A DNA stretch of 64,000 nt from Puniceicoccaceae bacterium K14 (GCA_022538095.1 JAKYXN010000007.1:58232-122231), one strand, 5' to 3'; shown: positions 1 to 10,494, counted from the stretch's first letter. Translations and numbers: made by a program. The notes: generated by a model from the letters alone, not told the origin.

Positions 1-1341
1 GATAATACCGAAATAGTAGTAAATCGAAATAACAACTCCGATGATCCCAACAGCCAACAAGCCATATAATTCCGCTTGGAAGGCCGCCACGAAGATTAGC
101 AATTTTCCAATAAAGCCAGCCAAAGGAGGAATACCCGCCAAGGAGCCAACGCCCACCGCAAGTGCAAATCCTAAGAAGCCATTCTTCTTTGATAGCTCGC
201 TCAAATCGTCGATAGTCAATTCGGCATCATCATTCTTAGGCAAGTGAGCCATAACAGCAAATACCGCCATAGACGCTAGCATGTAAGCGAATAGATAGAA
301 AACCACAGCATTGGTTGCCCACTCAACTTGAGTCGAAGCAAGAACACCCATTCCCAAGAAACCAGCATGGGAAACACCTGACATGCCGATCACGCGTTTC
401 AAGTTACGTTGTGTCAGGGCAGCGAGGTTACCGAACAAAATCGTTAACGCGACGATACCTGACAAAAGTGGATACATCCAAGCCTTCAATGGTTCGAAGA
501 CTTCAACCATGTTAATCAACATCGCAAATCCAGCTGCCTTTGAGCCAACTGCTAAAAGTGCTGTGGTTGGAATTGGCGCTCCTTGATAAACATCCGGCAC
601 CCAAATTTGAAAAGGGAATGCTCCAATCTTGAAAGCGATACCCGAGATCACGAGCAGCATTCCAATAATTGCCATCATATCCGTCGGATTCGCGACTAGG
701 AAAATATACAAATTGGAAAAGTTCAGAGGATCCGCGCTCGAACCTTCTAAAGCAGGGTTCGACCCAGCTCCGTAGAGCAAAACGATACCGAACAACAAAA
801 TTGCCGAACTCAATGCGCCCATAACCAGGTACTTCAAGCCCGCTTCCAGGGACAAGTAACTTGTGCGGTAGTAGCTTACGAGAACGTAGAAACCAACTGT
901 CGCTGTTTCCAGTGCGACGAAGAACATCACAAAGTGATTGCTCTGAGCCAATAGCATCAAAGCTCCTGAAACGACCAACAGAATATGACAGTATTCTATT
1001 CTTGGAAACTCACGCTTCTCCAAGCTAACCATAGCAAGATAGCTCACGAAAATAGATGTCGCTAAAAATAAAATACGAAACGCTTGTCCCGTTCCATCAA
1101 AAGACAGCATTCCACCAAAAGCTTCGCCGGAGCAGCAACCACTGCGGTCAAAAAGGAGAATATAGCCAAGTAAAATAGATTGGCCAAGGATAGAGATACG
1201 CGGGATTAATCCGTGAGCAAACTTTGGCAGGACTGCTTCCAAAGCAAGCAGGGCAAGAGCCAAGATTCCCAAAGCCAGCTCCGGGTAAATAGCTCCCCAG
1301 CGATTTGTTTCCGCGATTTGTTGTAGAAGTTCTGTAGACAT
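1..1341 (-). CDS. nuoN: NADH-quinone oxidoreductase subunit N (partial, 3' end outside window)
   Basis: Membrane, antiporter-like proton-pumping subunit of respiratory complex I. The ATG is at 1341 and 447 codons run without a stop to the left edge, so the C-terminus is missing. The translation is almost wholly hydrophobic and carries the family signature ALTQRNLKRVIGMSGVSHAG, the amphipathic stretch around the conserved Lys/His of NuoL/M/N proteins. It follows nuoM by 18 bp as the last gene seen of the nuo operon. NuoN is normally about 480 residues, so only a few dozen codons should be missing. Confidence is high because both the sequence and the position fit. Confidence 0.93.
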   Translation of the reverse strand, partial: MSTELLQQIAETNRWGAIYPELALGILALALLALEAVLPKFAHGLIPRISILGQSILLGYILLFDRSGCCSGEAFGGMLSFDGTGQAFRILFLATSIFVSYLAMVSLEKREFPRIEYCHILLVVSGALMLLAQSNHFVMFFVALETATVGFYVLVSYYRTSYLSLEAGLKYLVMGALSSAILLFGIVLLYGAGSNPALEGSSADPLNFSNLYIFLVANPTDMMAIIGMLLVISGIAFKIGAFPFQIWVPDVYQGAPIPTTALLAVGSKAAGFAMLINMVEVFEPLKAWMYPLLSGIVALTILFGNLAALTQRNLKRVIGMSGVSHAGFLGMGVLASTQVEWATNAVVFYLFAYMLASMAVFAVMAHLPKNDDAELTIDDLSELSKKNGFLGFALAVGVGSLAGIPPLAGFIGKLLIFVAAFQAELYGLLAVGIIGVVISIYYYFGII

Positions 1342-1359
1342 TGCGTATCCGAAATTCGC

Positions 1360-2907
1360 TTAGTGTTCGTGGTCGTGAGCAGGTGTAGCTGCCGCCGTTT
1401 GACTGTAGACTGCCTCGCTTTTAAGAGCGTCGTTGATTCCAGTAGTAACCGTCTTCGGGAAGAAGCCGATGAAGAAAAGTGTAATGATCAAAATCAAAGC
1501 GGGTACGCGTTCATGCCACCCCATATCAACCACCGCGTGCTCTTTTTGCACCTCAAGAAAATCATCTGATTCCTTGCCAAAGAAAACCGCTGCAATGGAT
1601 CGCAATCCGTAAATAGCAGAGATCACAATTCCAGCTACGACTGCAAAGATTAGAGATGGATTGAATTCATATACCGCAAGGAAGATGGAAAGTTCTCCCC
1701 AGAAATTCGCCAAACCAGGACCTGGTAAACCGATACTCGCCATCATCGCGCAAACGAAAAATGCGGAAAGTACAGGAGCCTTTTGAGCCAAGCCTCCCAT
1801 TTCTTCCATTTCAAAAGTGTGTGTACGGTGGTGAATCATCGTCGCCAACATGAAAAGCAAAGCCACTGTCAAACCGTGGGCAACCATCATCAATACGACG
1901 CCCCCCACTCCGAGAACACTCATAGCTGCGATTCCGAGAAATGCGTAACCCATGTGCATCACCGAACTGTATCCGATCAATTGCTTCAAATCGCGTTGAG
2001 CCATGGCAATAAATCCTACGATCAAGACGTTGCCAAGCGCCAGCCACACAATCCAGTTTTCCCATTGAGCTACGCCATCTGGTAACAAGGGCACTGCAAC
2101 TTGTACAAATCCATAGAGGCCGAACTTCTTAAGTACGCCTGCATGCAGCATTGAAGCGGAACTTGGAGCAGCTCCATAGCCAAGGGGCGCCCAGGTGTGT
2201 AACGGCCAGAGCGATACCAAGATTCCAAAACCGAAAAGCAAAAGCCCAAACGCATAGTTTTGTACTGATTCCGCCAGAGGCTGTTCTGCCAATGCAGCTT
2301 TCAAAGTAATCAAATCAAACGAATTCGCTCCACTTTTAACGTAGATCGCGATCAAACCAATAAGAGACAACATCGCTCCCAAGGTTAGGTAAATCGTCAT
2401 CTTCATTGCCGCGTAACTGCGATCACGTCCGCCCCATACACCGATCATGATGAAGGTAGGAATCAATGCGAGCTCGTGGAAGAAGTAGAAGAAAAATACG
2501 TCAATGGAAGCAAAGACGCCCATCAACCCACCTTGCATAATCAACAAGCAAGCAAGGTAGCGATGAAGGTTCTCCGCATTTGATTGAGCTGCATAGAGGC
2601 CAGCTGCCAAGCCGACAATCGCTGCCATAACGAAAAGCGGAAGAGCTACTCCGTTCAAGCCGAGGTGCAAACTTACACCGATTACGCTCAAACCTGTTTC
2701 CATATCGCTGACGAAGGCGTAGCCACCAGCCGTCTCTGGAGAATAAACTCCCCATAGGATGAGAGCGAGGATCGCTGGTATGGCAAACCCGGTTACGCTC
2801 ACAATTTGTATGGCAGGTCGGCCCCATCCTTTGACAAACATCGTCAAGAAGGCGGCTACCAGAGGAATCGCTATGGAAAATTGAACTAGTGATGCGTGAT
2901 CGTTCAT
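1360..2907 (-). CDS. nuoM: NADH-quinone oxidoreductase subunit M
   Basis: Antiporter-like membrane subunit of complex I. Diagnostic stretches are HELALIPTF with GVWGG (the conserved Glu of TM5) and AMAQRDLKQLIGYSSVMHMG. The open frame extends upstream to 3048, but that would overlap nuoL by over 100 bp and add a non-homologous leader. The ATG at 2907 (MNDHASLVQ) leaves a 34-bp gap after nuoL and gives 515 residues, the normal NuoM size, so I chose it. The C-terminus is His-rich (AHDHEH), as in several bacterial NuoM proteins. Confidence 0.93.
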   Translation of the reverse strand: MNDHASLVQFSIAIPLVAAFLTMFVKGWGRPAIQIVSVTGFAIPAILALILWGVYSPETAGGYAFVSDMETGLSVIGVSLHLGLNGVALPLFVMAAIVGLAAGLYAAQSNAENLHRYLACLLIMQGGLMGVFASIDVFFFYFFHELALIPTFIMIGVWGGRDRSYAAMKMTIYLTLGAMLSLIGLIAIYVKSGANSFDLITLKAALAEQPLAESVQNYAFGLLLFGFGILVSLWPLHTWAPLGYGAAPSSASMLHAGVLKKFGLYGFVQVAVPLLPDGVAQWENWIVWLALGNVLIVGFIAMAQRDLKQLIGYSSVMHMGYAFLGIAAMSVLGVGGVVLMMVAHGLTVALLFMLATMIHHRTHTFEMEEMGGLAQKAPVLSAFFVCAMMASIGLPGPGLANFWGELSIFLAVYEFNPSLIFAVVAGIVISAIYGLRSIAAVFFGKESDDFLEVQKEHAVVDMGWHERVPALILIITLFFIGFFPKTVTTGINDALKSEAVYSQTAAATPAHDHEH

Positions 2908-2941
2908 GCCTGAAGCTTTAAGAAATTCGTAGAAAAAGAGG

Positions 2942-4846
2942 TTAAAAGAGTCCGGAAGCGAATGCGTAGAAGAGAGCGAGACCACCCACAAACCAGTAAA
3001 CGTAAGCGTGGATGCTACCGACATGCAAAGCGCGTAGACCAATGCCAATCAATCCAGTCACACCCGCAAGGCCGCGGATAATCAAACCAGACAATGCCAG
3101 TTGCTCAGCAAAATGGAGACCGGACGCCACACGTTGTTGGATTTTCGCTACGTAGAAATTGTACGCTTCGTCGAAGTAAAACTTTTTGCTCAAAACAGAG
3201 TGCAAAGCTGGAACTGTATTTTCCAATTTATCGTCCTTGGCTCCCAGCTTATAAAAGAAGATCGATAATACATAACCTGCAATAACTGCTAGTAAACTAA
3301 AGATCAAGATCGTCGTATGCTCTCCACTTGTTGGGTGAGGTAATCCATCGAGTACTTCGCTGAACATGCCCATGTAGATTCCCTTGTATCCACCCAGCAC
3401 AGCAAGCACTGCCAAAAGAATTAGGGGCACTGTCATTACGAGACCATTTTCCTTAGCATGATCTGCGTTGTCTGACTTAGGCTCTCCAAAAAATGTAATG
3501 CCCCACAAGCGGATCATATAGAAAGCAGTCAGGAAAGCTCCTAATACAAGAAGGTAGAACGCAAGCGGGCTCGCCTGCAAGGCAACCGCTAGGATCGCAT
3601 CCTTAGAAAAGAAACCGGCCAAAAGTGGGAAGCCGGTGAGGGCCAAAGTCGCAATCGTAAATGTAACAAAAGTGATCGGCATTTTCTTGGAAAGACCACC
3701 CATCTTGAAAATATCCTGTTCGTGATGGCAGGCATGAATGATAGATCCAGAGCCAAGGAAGAGGAGAGCTTTGAAAAACGCATGTGTCGTCAAGTGGAAC
3801 ATTGCCGCTGCAACACCACCAGTAACAACCGCCTGGCCCATGTGTTCGTGACCACCGCCTTGTGAATTAAGAGCGACAATCGAACCGAAACCAAAACCTG
3901 CTACCATGTATCCAAGTTGCGAAACTGTGGAGTAGGCCAGAATCTTTTTGATGTCGCGTTGGGCGATCGCGGTAAAACCAGCGAACAAGGCTGTAACCAC
4001 ACCCACCCAAGCAATCACTTGGAGAGCATCTACCGTCATCATAAATCCAGTACGGCAAAGAAGGAATATACCAGCCGCAACCATCGTTGCCGCGTGAATC
4101 AAAGCAGATACTGGAGTCGGCCCTTCCATCGCATCTGGAAGCCAAACGTGGAGTGGCAATTGACCGGACTTGCCCAGTGTACCACAGAAAAGAAAGAGAG
4201 CCATCGCAGTGAGCCCTGGAACAGCAAAGGCTTCTGGGTGATGGTCGAAATGAGTCTTCAGCTCAACCAGATCCACAGTCCCAAAGGTCCAGAAGATCAT
4301 TATGATTCCGATCAAGAAACCAAAGTCCCCTACTCGGTTTACGATAAACGCTTTCTTCGCCGCCGCAGCCGCGCTTGGTTTATTCAAGTAGAAACCAATC
4401 AGCATGTAAGAGCTAAAACCAACGAGCTCCCAGAAAATGAATAGTGTCACCAAGCTTCTGGATAGAACCAGACCGAGCATGGAGAACATGAAAATCGAAA
4501 GGCCACCGAAGAAACGCGCTTTGTTAACATCGTCCTTCATGTACCCCAAACTGAATACGTGAACTAAGAATCCAACAAACGCCACGACGAAGAGCATCAT
4601 CTTCGCTAAGTCGTTAACCAAAAAACCGAAACCTAAGCTCAAAGGCCCCATCTCGAACCACGGTGTGTTGAAATCGATATAATCGACTCGAAAGATGATG
4701 TGTAGCGCCGTTGCCAAAATAAGCGCCGCAGCCCCAACAGATAAACCAGACGCGGCTGCTCCGTTTCGTCTCAAGCAACAAGCGATTATTGCCGCCGAAA
4801 GTAATGGGATAGCGAGGAGTCCGAATGCGTAAACTTCAGGATTCAT
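2942..4846 (-). CDS. nuoL: NADH-quinone oxidoreductase subunit L
   Basis: Largest antiporter-like subunit of complex I, 634 residues, full length for the family. Visible signatures are FWELVGFSSYMLIGF, the HAATMVAAG segment, and IAQRDIKKILAYSTVSQLGY. The C-terminal part should form the long lateral helix that braces NuoM and NuoN. The gene lies 26 bp after nuoK and 34 bp before the chosen nuoM start, in the canonical K-L-M-N order. Nothing looks damaged. Confidence 0.96.
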   Translation of the reverse strand: MNPEVYAFGLLAIPLLSAAIIACCLRRNGAAASGLSVGAAALILATALHIIFRVDYIDFNTPWFEMGPLSLGFGFLVNDLAKMMLFVVAFVGFLVHVFSLGYMKDDVNKARFFGGLSIFMFSMLGLVLSRSLVTLFIFWELVGFSSYMLIGFYLNKPSAAAAAKKAFIVNRVGDFGFLIGIIMIFWTFGTVDLVELKTHFDHHPEAFAVPGLTAMALFLFCGTLGKSGQLPLHVWLPDAMEGPTPVSALIHAATMVAAGIFLLCRTGFMMTVDALQVIAWVGVVTALFAGFTAIAQRDIKKILAYSTVSQLGYMVAGFGFGSIVALNSQGGGHEHMGQAVVTGGVAAAMFHLTTHAFFKALLFLGSGSIIHACHHEQDIFKMGGLSKKMPITFVTFTIATLALTGFPLLAGFFSKDAILAVALQASPLAFYLLVLGAFLTAFYMIRLWGITFFGEPKSDNADHAKENGLVMTVPLILLAVLAVLGGYKGIYMGMFSEVLDGLPHPTSGEHTTILIFSLLAVIAGYVLSIFFYKLGAKDDKLENTVPALHSVLSKKFYFDEAYNFYVAKIQQRVASGLHFAEQLALSGLIIRGLAGVTGLIGIGLRALHVGSIHAYVYWFVGGLALFYAFASGLF

Positions 4847-4872
4847 TATATGTAAAGAGTATAGCTAATCAC

Positions 4873-5178
4873 CTAATTATTGAGCGCGTTGAGTTCTTCA
4901 ACTTGGACCGTCTGCTTCTTGCGGAAAAGCGCCACAATAATCGCAAGCCCGACAGCCACCTCAGCAGCCGCTACCGATATAACAAAGAATACAAAAAGGT
5001 TTCCACCGACGGTTTCGTGATAACGAGAGAATGCGATCAACGCTAGGTTTGCCGCATTGAGCATGAGCTCCAAGCTCATATAAATTACCAGCGTGTTCTT
5101 ACGCAGCAATACGCCAAAGAAACCGATGGCGAAAAGCATACTGCTCACTGCTATATATTGGTCTAGTCCGATTGTCAT
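4873..5178 (-). CDS. nuoK: NADH-quinone oxidoreductase subunit K
   Basis: Small complex I membrane subunit, 101 residues with three predicted TM helices. It has the NuoK signature [17 protein letters not shown], with the buried Glu in TM2 needed for proton pumping, and [17 protein letters not shown], with the second conserved Glu. It lies 13 bp after nuoJ and is normal in length and order. Confidence 0.95.
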   Translation of the reverse strand: MTIGLDQYIAVSSMLFAIGFFGVLLRKNTLVIYMSLELMLNAANLALIAFSRYHETVGGNLFVFFVISVAAAEVAVGLAIIVALFRKKQTVQVEELNALNN

Positions 5179-5191
5179 CGTAATAAAATTC

Positions 5192-5701
5192 TTAGCTTTG
5201 CGGTTGCTTGGCCTTCTTGCTGATCACGATCACTCCGACCATTGCAATTAACAGAAGGAATCCCGTTACCTGCATCGGCAAAAGGTACGTAGTAAATAGT
5301 TGGTTACCGAAAGTCTTCAAAGTCATCTGGCTTGCCGCCAACTCTCCTCCAGAAGCCTCCGCGAGTGTCGGACTAGATTGGATAGCGACCACGCCCATTA
5401 CCAGGATTGCGAACCCAATTACAGCCGCTGCCGTCGAAATGCGCGAAATTTTCTTCTGCTTATCTTCCTTCGCATCGAGAAGCATCACGATAAAGAGGAA
5501 GAGCACGACAACCGCACCTGCGTATACCAACACTTGAACGACAGCTAAGAAATAGGCTTCGAGCAAAACGAACAACGACGCCATGCTGAGGAACGTCACG
5601 ATTAGAGCCATCGCCGCATTCACGGTATTGCGACTGAAAACCACCGTAAAGGCAGAGATCAATGCAACCGCAGAGAAGATGTAAAAGAAAAGGTCAGTCA
5701 T
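5192..5701 (-). CDS. nuoJ: NADH-quinone oxidoreductase subunit J
   Basis: Complex I membrane subunit, 169 residues with five hydrophobic segments. The conserved TM3 region reads [19 protein letters not shown], the pi-bulge helix typical of NuoJ/ND6. The gene sits between nuoI and nuoK in the usual order, and the ATG at 5701 fits the gene spacing (40 bp after nuoI). Confidence 0.95.
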   Translation of the reverse strand: MTDLFFYIFSAVALISAFTVVFSRNTVNAAMALIVTFLSMASLFVLLEAYFLAVVQVLVYAGAVVVLFLFIVMLLDAKEDKQKKISRISTAAAVIGFAILVMGVVAIQSSPTLAEASGGELAASQMTLKTFGNQLFTTYLLPMQVTGFLLLIAMVGVIVISKKAKQPQS

Positions 5702-5741
5702 TTAAATTAAAAGGGTTGAATGTCTCATCCAACAATGGGGA

Positions 5742-6287
5742 TCAATGGTGGCCTCCTTCGGCTGCGTTTTCGGCTGCTTCCTTCTTTTTGTTCCACTTGA
5801 AGTGTTGGTCTGGAAGCGTGCCACCGAGTTCGTAAAGTTTCGCTTTGTTGTTCACCATCTCCTTACGAGTATAGCCGGACATTGAAAATTGGTTTTGCAG
5901 CCAGATCGCTTCTTCAGGGCAAACTTCCTGACACATTCCGCAATAAATACAGCGGAGCATATCGATATCGAATTCCTTCGGCCCCTTCTCAACGTGAGCA
6001 TACTCGCTATCGTCTGCAATTTCACCCGGTTGGATTCTAATCGCTTTTGGCGGACAAACAAATTCGCATAGCTGGCAAGACACGCATTTTTCGCGACCCT
6101 GTGGATCTTTCACCAAGGTTGGCACGCCGCGATAGCCTTCTGGAATTGTCGGGCGCTGCTCTGGGTACTCCAAGGTTACCGGCTTCTCAAAGATTTTGCC
6201 GAACGTCGTGCTTAAACCGCGGACAATCTCTGGAACGTATAGTCTTTCCAGGATGTTGAGTGGCTTTCGTTTTATTATCATGCCCAT
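5742..6287 (-). CDS. nuoI: NADH-quinone oxidoreductase subunit I (8Fe ferredoxin)
   Basis: Peripheral-arm subunit that binds clusters N6a and N6b on the electron path to quinone. Two complete 4Fe-4S motifs are visible: CVSCQLCEFVCPP and CIYCGMCQEVCPE. At 181 residues with a His-rich tail (EGGHH) it is a standard length. It lies 20 bp after nuoH and 40 bp before nuoJ. The in-frame ATG at 6287 is followed two codons later by another ATG (6281), which is an equally possible start. Confidence 0.95.
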   Translation of the reverse strand: MGMIIKRKPLNILERLYVPEIVRGLSTTFGKIFEKPVTLEYPEQRPTIPEGYRGVPTLVKDPQGREKCVSCQLCEFVCPPKAIRIQPGEIADDSEYAHVEKGPKEFDIDMLRCIYCGMCQEVCPEEAIWLQNQFSMSGYTRKEMVNNKAKLYELGGTLPDQHFKWNKKKEAAENAAEGGHH

Positions 6288-6307
6288 GGCGTAAGGAGTT
6301 TGAAAAT

Positions 6308-7417
6308 TTAGAAAGAAGTCGTATCCAAGAAGTAGATTACAAAGATATAAACGATCAGATTAGCGATCGAGAGCGGCAAGAGATATTGCCAACCAAGTCT
6401 CATCACTTGATCGTAGCGGAAACGTGGCAATGTCCAACGGACCCAAATGAACAGGAAGAGTGACGCGCACATCTTGCCCATGAATGTTCCTACAGAAAGA
6501 ACAGCTCCAAGGATACCATCGCCAAAGCCCAGATAATCCCAAGTTAGGAACGGCGCTGGATTCCATCCACCGAGGAAAAGAACTGTGATAACGCACGATC
6601 CCACGATCATGTGTGCATACTCGCCTACGAAGAAGAGTCCAAATTTGAAAGAACTGTACTCTGTGTGGAATCCACTTACCAATTCTGTTTCAGATTCCGC
6701 CATATCAAATGGCAAACGATTTGTCTCAGCAAACAAGCAAACCAAAAAGATTAGGAACGATAGTGGCATCCACATAACAAACCACAGGCCTTCCTGAGCT
6801 TGCCCGATATCGAAAAGACTTAAAGTGCCATCAGTACCCGGTGCGTTCACCCACATCAAAACAGGTAGAACCGAAATACCCATCGCGAGCTCATAAGAAA
6901 TCATTTGAGCAGATGCTCGAATCCCTCCCAAGAAGGAAAACTTAGAATTGGAAGACCAACCTGCGAGCACCACGCCATAAACGCCCAAAGAAGAAATCGC
7001 GAAAAGGAAAAGCAAGCCCACATCGAGATCAGCTAATACCAAGGGAATGATCTCTCCCGCCTCGGTCACATAACGACCGAATGGCACCACAACTACTGTA
7101 GTGAGGGCCGGCACAAGCGAAAGCACTGGCGCCATGATAAAGTAGAACTTGTTTACGTGAGCCGGTGTAACATCTTCCTTAAAGAGAAACTTTGCTCCAT
7201 CCGCAACCGGCTGAAAGATTCCTAATCGGGTAAGAAATTTTCCGATAACAGGAATCGAACCAATCAGGGGCAATGTGGTACGATTCGGACCCACCCGTCC
7301 TTGTATCCAACTACAAACCTTACGTTCCGCGAGAACCGCGTAGGAACAGAGGCCCATCACAACGCCTACGACAACCGCAGCGTATACAAATTTGAGTATG
7401 ATAGGATTAATTTCCAT
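6308..7417 (-). CDS. nuoH: NADH-quinone oxidoreductase subunit H
   Basis: Membrane subunit (ND1) that forms the quinone-access channel. Signatures include ERKVCSWIQGRVGPNR near the N-terminus, FAETNRLPFDMAESETELVSG with the conserved acidic loop, and RWTLPRFRYDQVMRLGW near the C-terminus. At 369 residues it is slightly longer than E. coli NuoH but normal. It begins 7 bp after the nuoG stop, as expected for translational coupling. Confidence 0.96.
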   Translation of the reverse strand: MEINPIILKFVYAAVVVGVVMGLCSYAVLAERKVCSWIQGRVGPNRTTLPLIGSIPVIGKFLTRLGIFQPVADGAKFLFKEDVTPAHVNKFYFIMAPVLSLVPALTTVVVVPFGRYVTEAGEIIPLVLADLDVGLLFLFAISSLGVYGVVLAGWSSNSKFSFLGGIRASAQMISYELAMGISVLPVLMWVNAPGTDGTLSLFDIGQAQEGLWFVMWMPLSFLIFLVCLFAETNRLPFDMAESETELVSGFHTEYSSFKFGLFFVGEYAHMIVGSCVITVLFLGGWNPAPFLTWDYLGFGDGILGAVLSVGTFMGKMCASLFLFIWVRWTLPRFRYDQVMRLGWQYLLPLSIANLIVYIFVIYFLDTTSF

Positions 7418-7424
7418 AGTATGA

Positions 7425-9128
7425 TTATTCCGTAGTGGCTACAGCCTCCGTTTGAGGATCGTACTTGAGAGATTTGCCTTCCTTAAATGGAAGCTCTGAG
7501 AATTTGCTACCATCGAGCAATTGCCCTTCATCAGAAAGAGATGCAAACGAAAGACCTTCGAAAACAGATCCTTCTGCTGCGATAGATTTCCAGATTGACC
7601 CGATGCTTGAGGGAGCCTCTTCGCCAGAAAGATTCGCTTGAATCGTACTCAATGCGAGCAAGTCATCAATCGCTCCCTTCGGTCCAGGAATTGCTTTATT
7701 AAATTTCTGAATACGGAACTGCACGTTCACCAAAGTCCCAGATTTTTCAAATTGTGTGAGACCCGCGATCACAACTTTGGCTTTCGCTGTGGTTGGATTC
7801 GCATGAGCTCCAATATACACAACGGAAACCTTAGACAACTGAGCCTCCGTTAAACCAGCAGCGATCAAGTCTTCCTTGGTTGTCAAAACAGTCTTCACTT
7901 CGCCGCTATCGATCTTTTGCCCAAGATCCGTTAGCTGTTCTTCTGGTAAAGCATCGATCAAGCCGGTCAAAAGCGCTCCACGTACATTCGGGTTACGATC
8001 TTCGGTAATTAGAATGCCGTCGCCTTCTCCGTAACGGGCTACTAAATACACGCCCTTGTGGTCGATTGCATCGGCGATACCCTTCAACGCGAATTGCTCT
8101 TCGACAGTTGCCTTGCCACTTCCAACAATTGCAACATTGCCGCCATTCAAAAGTTCACTCGCTGCGACGACCGCATTTTGCGCAGACACCTCAGTTCCAT
8201 CGATCAAGGACGATTGCAATCGGTCTTCAGACTCCACTTTCTTATAAAGCTCACGGCCTGAATCTGGCATCCAAGTATCATTAACCGCGTCATTGCGACG
8301 TGGCGTAATGCGGTAAATTTTTCCTTCGCGTGACGATACCTTCGTATTGCAACCCGCACTCGTTTCAAAATCGATGCTGTTGGTTTCCTTCAAGAACCAA
8401 ACGCGCATCTTAAAACGGAAGTCCGTACTGGTCAAAGCGCCCACCGGGCAAATATCGACTGTATTGAGCGAATAATTATTCGCTAACTCCTTGCCTGGGA
8501 AACAAGTGAGCGTCGAGTAACTTCCGCGATCAGTAAAGCCAAGCACATCGTCATTGGCAATCTCCTGCGAGAAGCGGATACAACGAGAACAAAGAATACA
8601 ACGTTCATCATCCAAGGTAACTCTCGGCCCAAGACGCGTACGTTTAGGCTTAACGTTCTTTTCTTCAGTAAAACGTCCTTGCCCACGCCCGTGAGACGCA
8701 GAAAATTCTTGTAGACGACATTCTCCGGCTTGATCGCAAATCGGGCAATCGAGCGGGTGGTTCACCAAGAGAAACTCAGTCACTCCCTCGCGGGCTTCCT
8801 TTACCTTCTCCGAATTCGTCTTGATATGCATCCCTGGAGCTGCGTTGGTTCCACAACCAATCGCTGGACCAGGCATCCACATGATCTTCGGCGACCCATC
8901 TTCGTTTAGCATTGGCTCGCCAGTGGCACGGTCACGACCGGGCATTCCGAGCTCAACTAAACACATGCGGCAATTACCAGCGATGCTCAGCTTTGGGTGA
9001 TAGCAATAATGCGGAACTTCTTTGCCCACCTTTGCAGCTGCTTCGATCATGTTTGTGCCCTTGGGCACTTGCACGTCCACGCCGTCAATGTTGACGGTTA
9101 CTAAATTATCTTTCTTCTCCTCAGCCAT
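7425..9128 (-). CDS. nuoG: NADH-quinone oxidoreductase subunit G (short form)
   Basis: Iron-sulfur subunit of the NADH-oxidising arm. Visible in order are an N-terminal 2Fe-2S ferredoxin domain (CYHPKLSIAGNCRMC), the His-Cys3 motif region (NHPLDCPICDQAGECRLQ), a 4Fe-4S pair (CILCSRCIRF and later CPVGAL), and a reduced molybdopterin-oxidoreductase-like C-terminal half. The protein has 567 residues, much shorter than the roughly 900 of E. coli NuoG, so the C-terminal Mo-enzyme-like part is minimal. It overlaps the end of nuoF by 8 nt. Confidence 0.93.
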   Translation of the reverse strand: MAEEKKDNLVTVNIDGVDVQVPKGTNMIEAAAKVGKEVPHYCYHPKLSIAGNCRMCLVELGMPGRDRATGEPMLNEDGSPKIMWMPGPAIGCGTNAAPGMHIKTNSEKVKEAREGVTEFLLVNHPLDCPICDQAGECRLQEFSASHGRGQGRFTEEKNVKPKRTRLGPRVTLDDERCILCSRCIRFSQEIANDDVLGFTDRGSYSTLTCFPGKELANNYSLNTVDICPVGALTSTDFRFKMRVWFLKETNSIDFETSAGCNTKVSSREGKIYRITPRRNDAVNDTWMPDSGRELYKKVESEDRLQSSLIDGTEVSAQNAVVAASELLNGGNVAIVGSGKATVEEQFALKGIADAIDHKGVYLVARYGEGDGILITEDRNPNVRGALLTGLIDALPEEQLTDLGQKIDSGEVKTVLTTKEDLIAAGLTEAQLSKVSVVYIGAHANPTTAKAKVVIAGLTQFEKSGTLVNVQFRIQKFNKAIPGPKGAIDDLLALSTIQANLSGEEAPSSIGSIWKSIAAEGSVFEGLSFASLSDEGQLLDGSKFSELPFKEGKSLKYDPQTEAVATTE

Positions 9129-10494
9129 GGTTACATGCCAATTCCTTTATGCTCGTTCGGTCTGTATCCGGATTGCTCAGACTTTCTTCATATTCTCTAA
9201 ATTCATCTTCGAACTTCGCAATGTAGCTCTGCACCGGCCAAGCAACGGCAAACCCAAAGGCGCAAATTGTGCGACCCGCGATTTGATCCGCAACTGATTT
9301 CATCAAATCAACATCCCCTGGGCGGGCTTCGCCGTGAACCATACGTGTAGTGATTTTCTTAAGCCAGAGCGATCCCTCGCGACAAGGCGTACATTGTCCG
9401 CAACTTTCATGCGAATAAAACGCCATCAAATTAGCCAAGGCCGCTGGAATAGAAACAGTGTCATCTAGCACCATCATACCCCCTGATCCAGACATTGAAC
9501 CCGCAGCCGCGATTCCATCGTAATCGAGGGGAATATCCTCAAGTCCCCAGTCATATTCGGAGCCATCTGGATTCTTGCCCTTATAACGATCTTCCGCCTT
9601 GAGGATCTTCATCGAAGAACCACCTGGAATGATCGCCTTAATTGAGCGTCCTGGAAGAGGTCCTCCACAAATATCATTCACAAGCTCGCCCAAAGTGATT
9701 TGGCCAACTTCGTAGTAACCGGGGCGCTGCACGCCACCAGAAACACACCAAATACGCGTACCCGTGTTGTTAGGACGGCCAATCTTAGCAAACTCGTCAG
9801 CGCCCATTTCCATGATGTGCTTCACATCACACAGCGTCTCAACGTTGTTAACGATCGTCGGGCATTGGTACAGTCCAAGTACCGCTGGAAAGTAAGGTGG
9901 TTTTATACGAGGATTGGCGCGCTTACCTTCAAGCGACTCGATCAATCCGGTTTCCTCACCGCAAATATAAGCAGCTGCTCCTCGGTGAACAACCAAATCG
10001 CAGGAATACTCACTCCCACAAATATTGTCGCCACAGAAACCCTTTCCTTTCGCCTCAAGAATCGCTTCATCGAGAATGCGAGCTCCGTGCGGCATTTCTT
10101 CACGAATGTAGATAAAAGCTTTTGCGCAATCATTGGCGTAGGCCGATATCATCATGCCCTCGATCAGTTGATGCGGGTCTTTGTGGATGATTTGTCTGTC
10201 CTTGAAAGTGCCCGGCTCGGATTCGTCGGCATTGCAAACGAGATAGATTGGTTTCCCAGACTTACGATCAACCAAACTCCACTTTACGCCTGCAGGGAAA
10301 CCAGCTCCACCGCGACCACGTAGTTGAGATTTCTTTACTTCGTCGCGAATATCTTCCGGTTTCTTAGAAAAAGCCGCCTTTAAAGTATCGTAACCACCGT
10401 GCTCCAAGTAACTTTCGATTTTGGGCGTATAGCCTGGCTCGTCAGCGTATTTGAGGACTATGCGATGCTCTTTTGGGTGTATTGCCATCTTCAA
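9121..10494 (-). CDS. nuoF: NADH-quinone oxidoreductase subunit F (NADH/FMN binding)
   Basis: Subunit that binds NADH, FMN and cluster N3 and so starts electron transfer. It shows the Rossmann-type glycine loop RGRGGAGFPAG, the FMN region CNADESEPGTFKDR, and the SCGQCTPCREG motif with a downstream Cys (TICAFG) for the 4Fe-4S cluster. The length of 457 is normal. Two in-frame ATGs lie at 10494 and 10488; either could start translation. Its stop overlaps the nuoG start by 8 nt and nuoE lies 12 bp upstream. Confidence 0.95.
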   Translation of the reverse strand: MKMAIHPKEHRIVLKYADEPGYTPKIESYLEHGGYDTLKAAFSKKPEDIRDEVKKSQLRGRGGAGFPAGVKWSLVDRKSGKPIYLVCNADESEPGTFKDRQIIHKDPHQLIEGMMISAYANDCAKAFIYIREEMPHGARILDEAILEAKGKGFCGDNICGSEYSCDLVVHRGAAAYICGEETGLIESLEGKRANPRIKPPYFPAVLGLYQCPTIVNNVETLCDVKHIMEMGADEFAKIGRPNNTGTRIWCVSGGVQRPGYYEVGQITLGELVNDICGGPLPGRSIKAIIPGGSSMKILKAEDRYKGKNPDGSEYDWGLEDIPLDYDGIAAAGSMSGSGGMMVLDDTVSIPAALANLMAFYSHESCGQCTPCREGSLWLKKITTRMVHGEARPGDVDLMKSVADQIAGRTICAFGFAVAWPVQSYIAKFEDEFREYEESLSNPDTDRTSIKELACNHG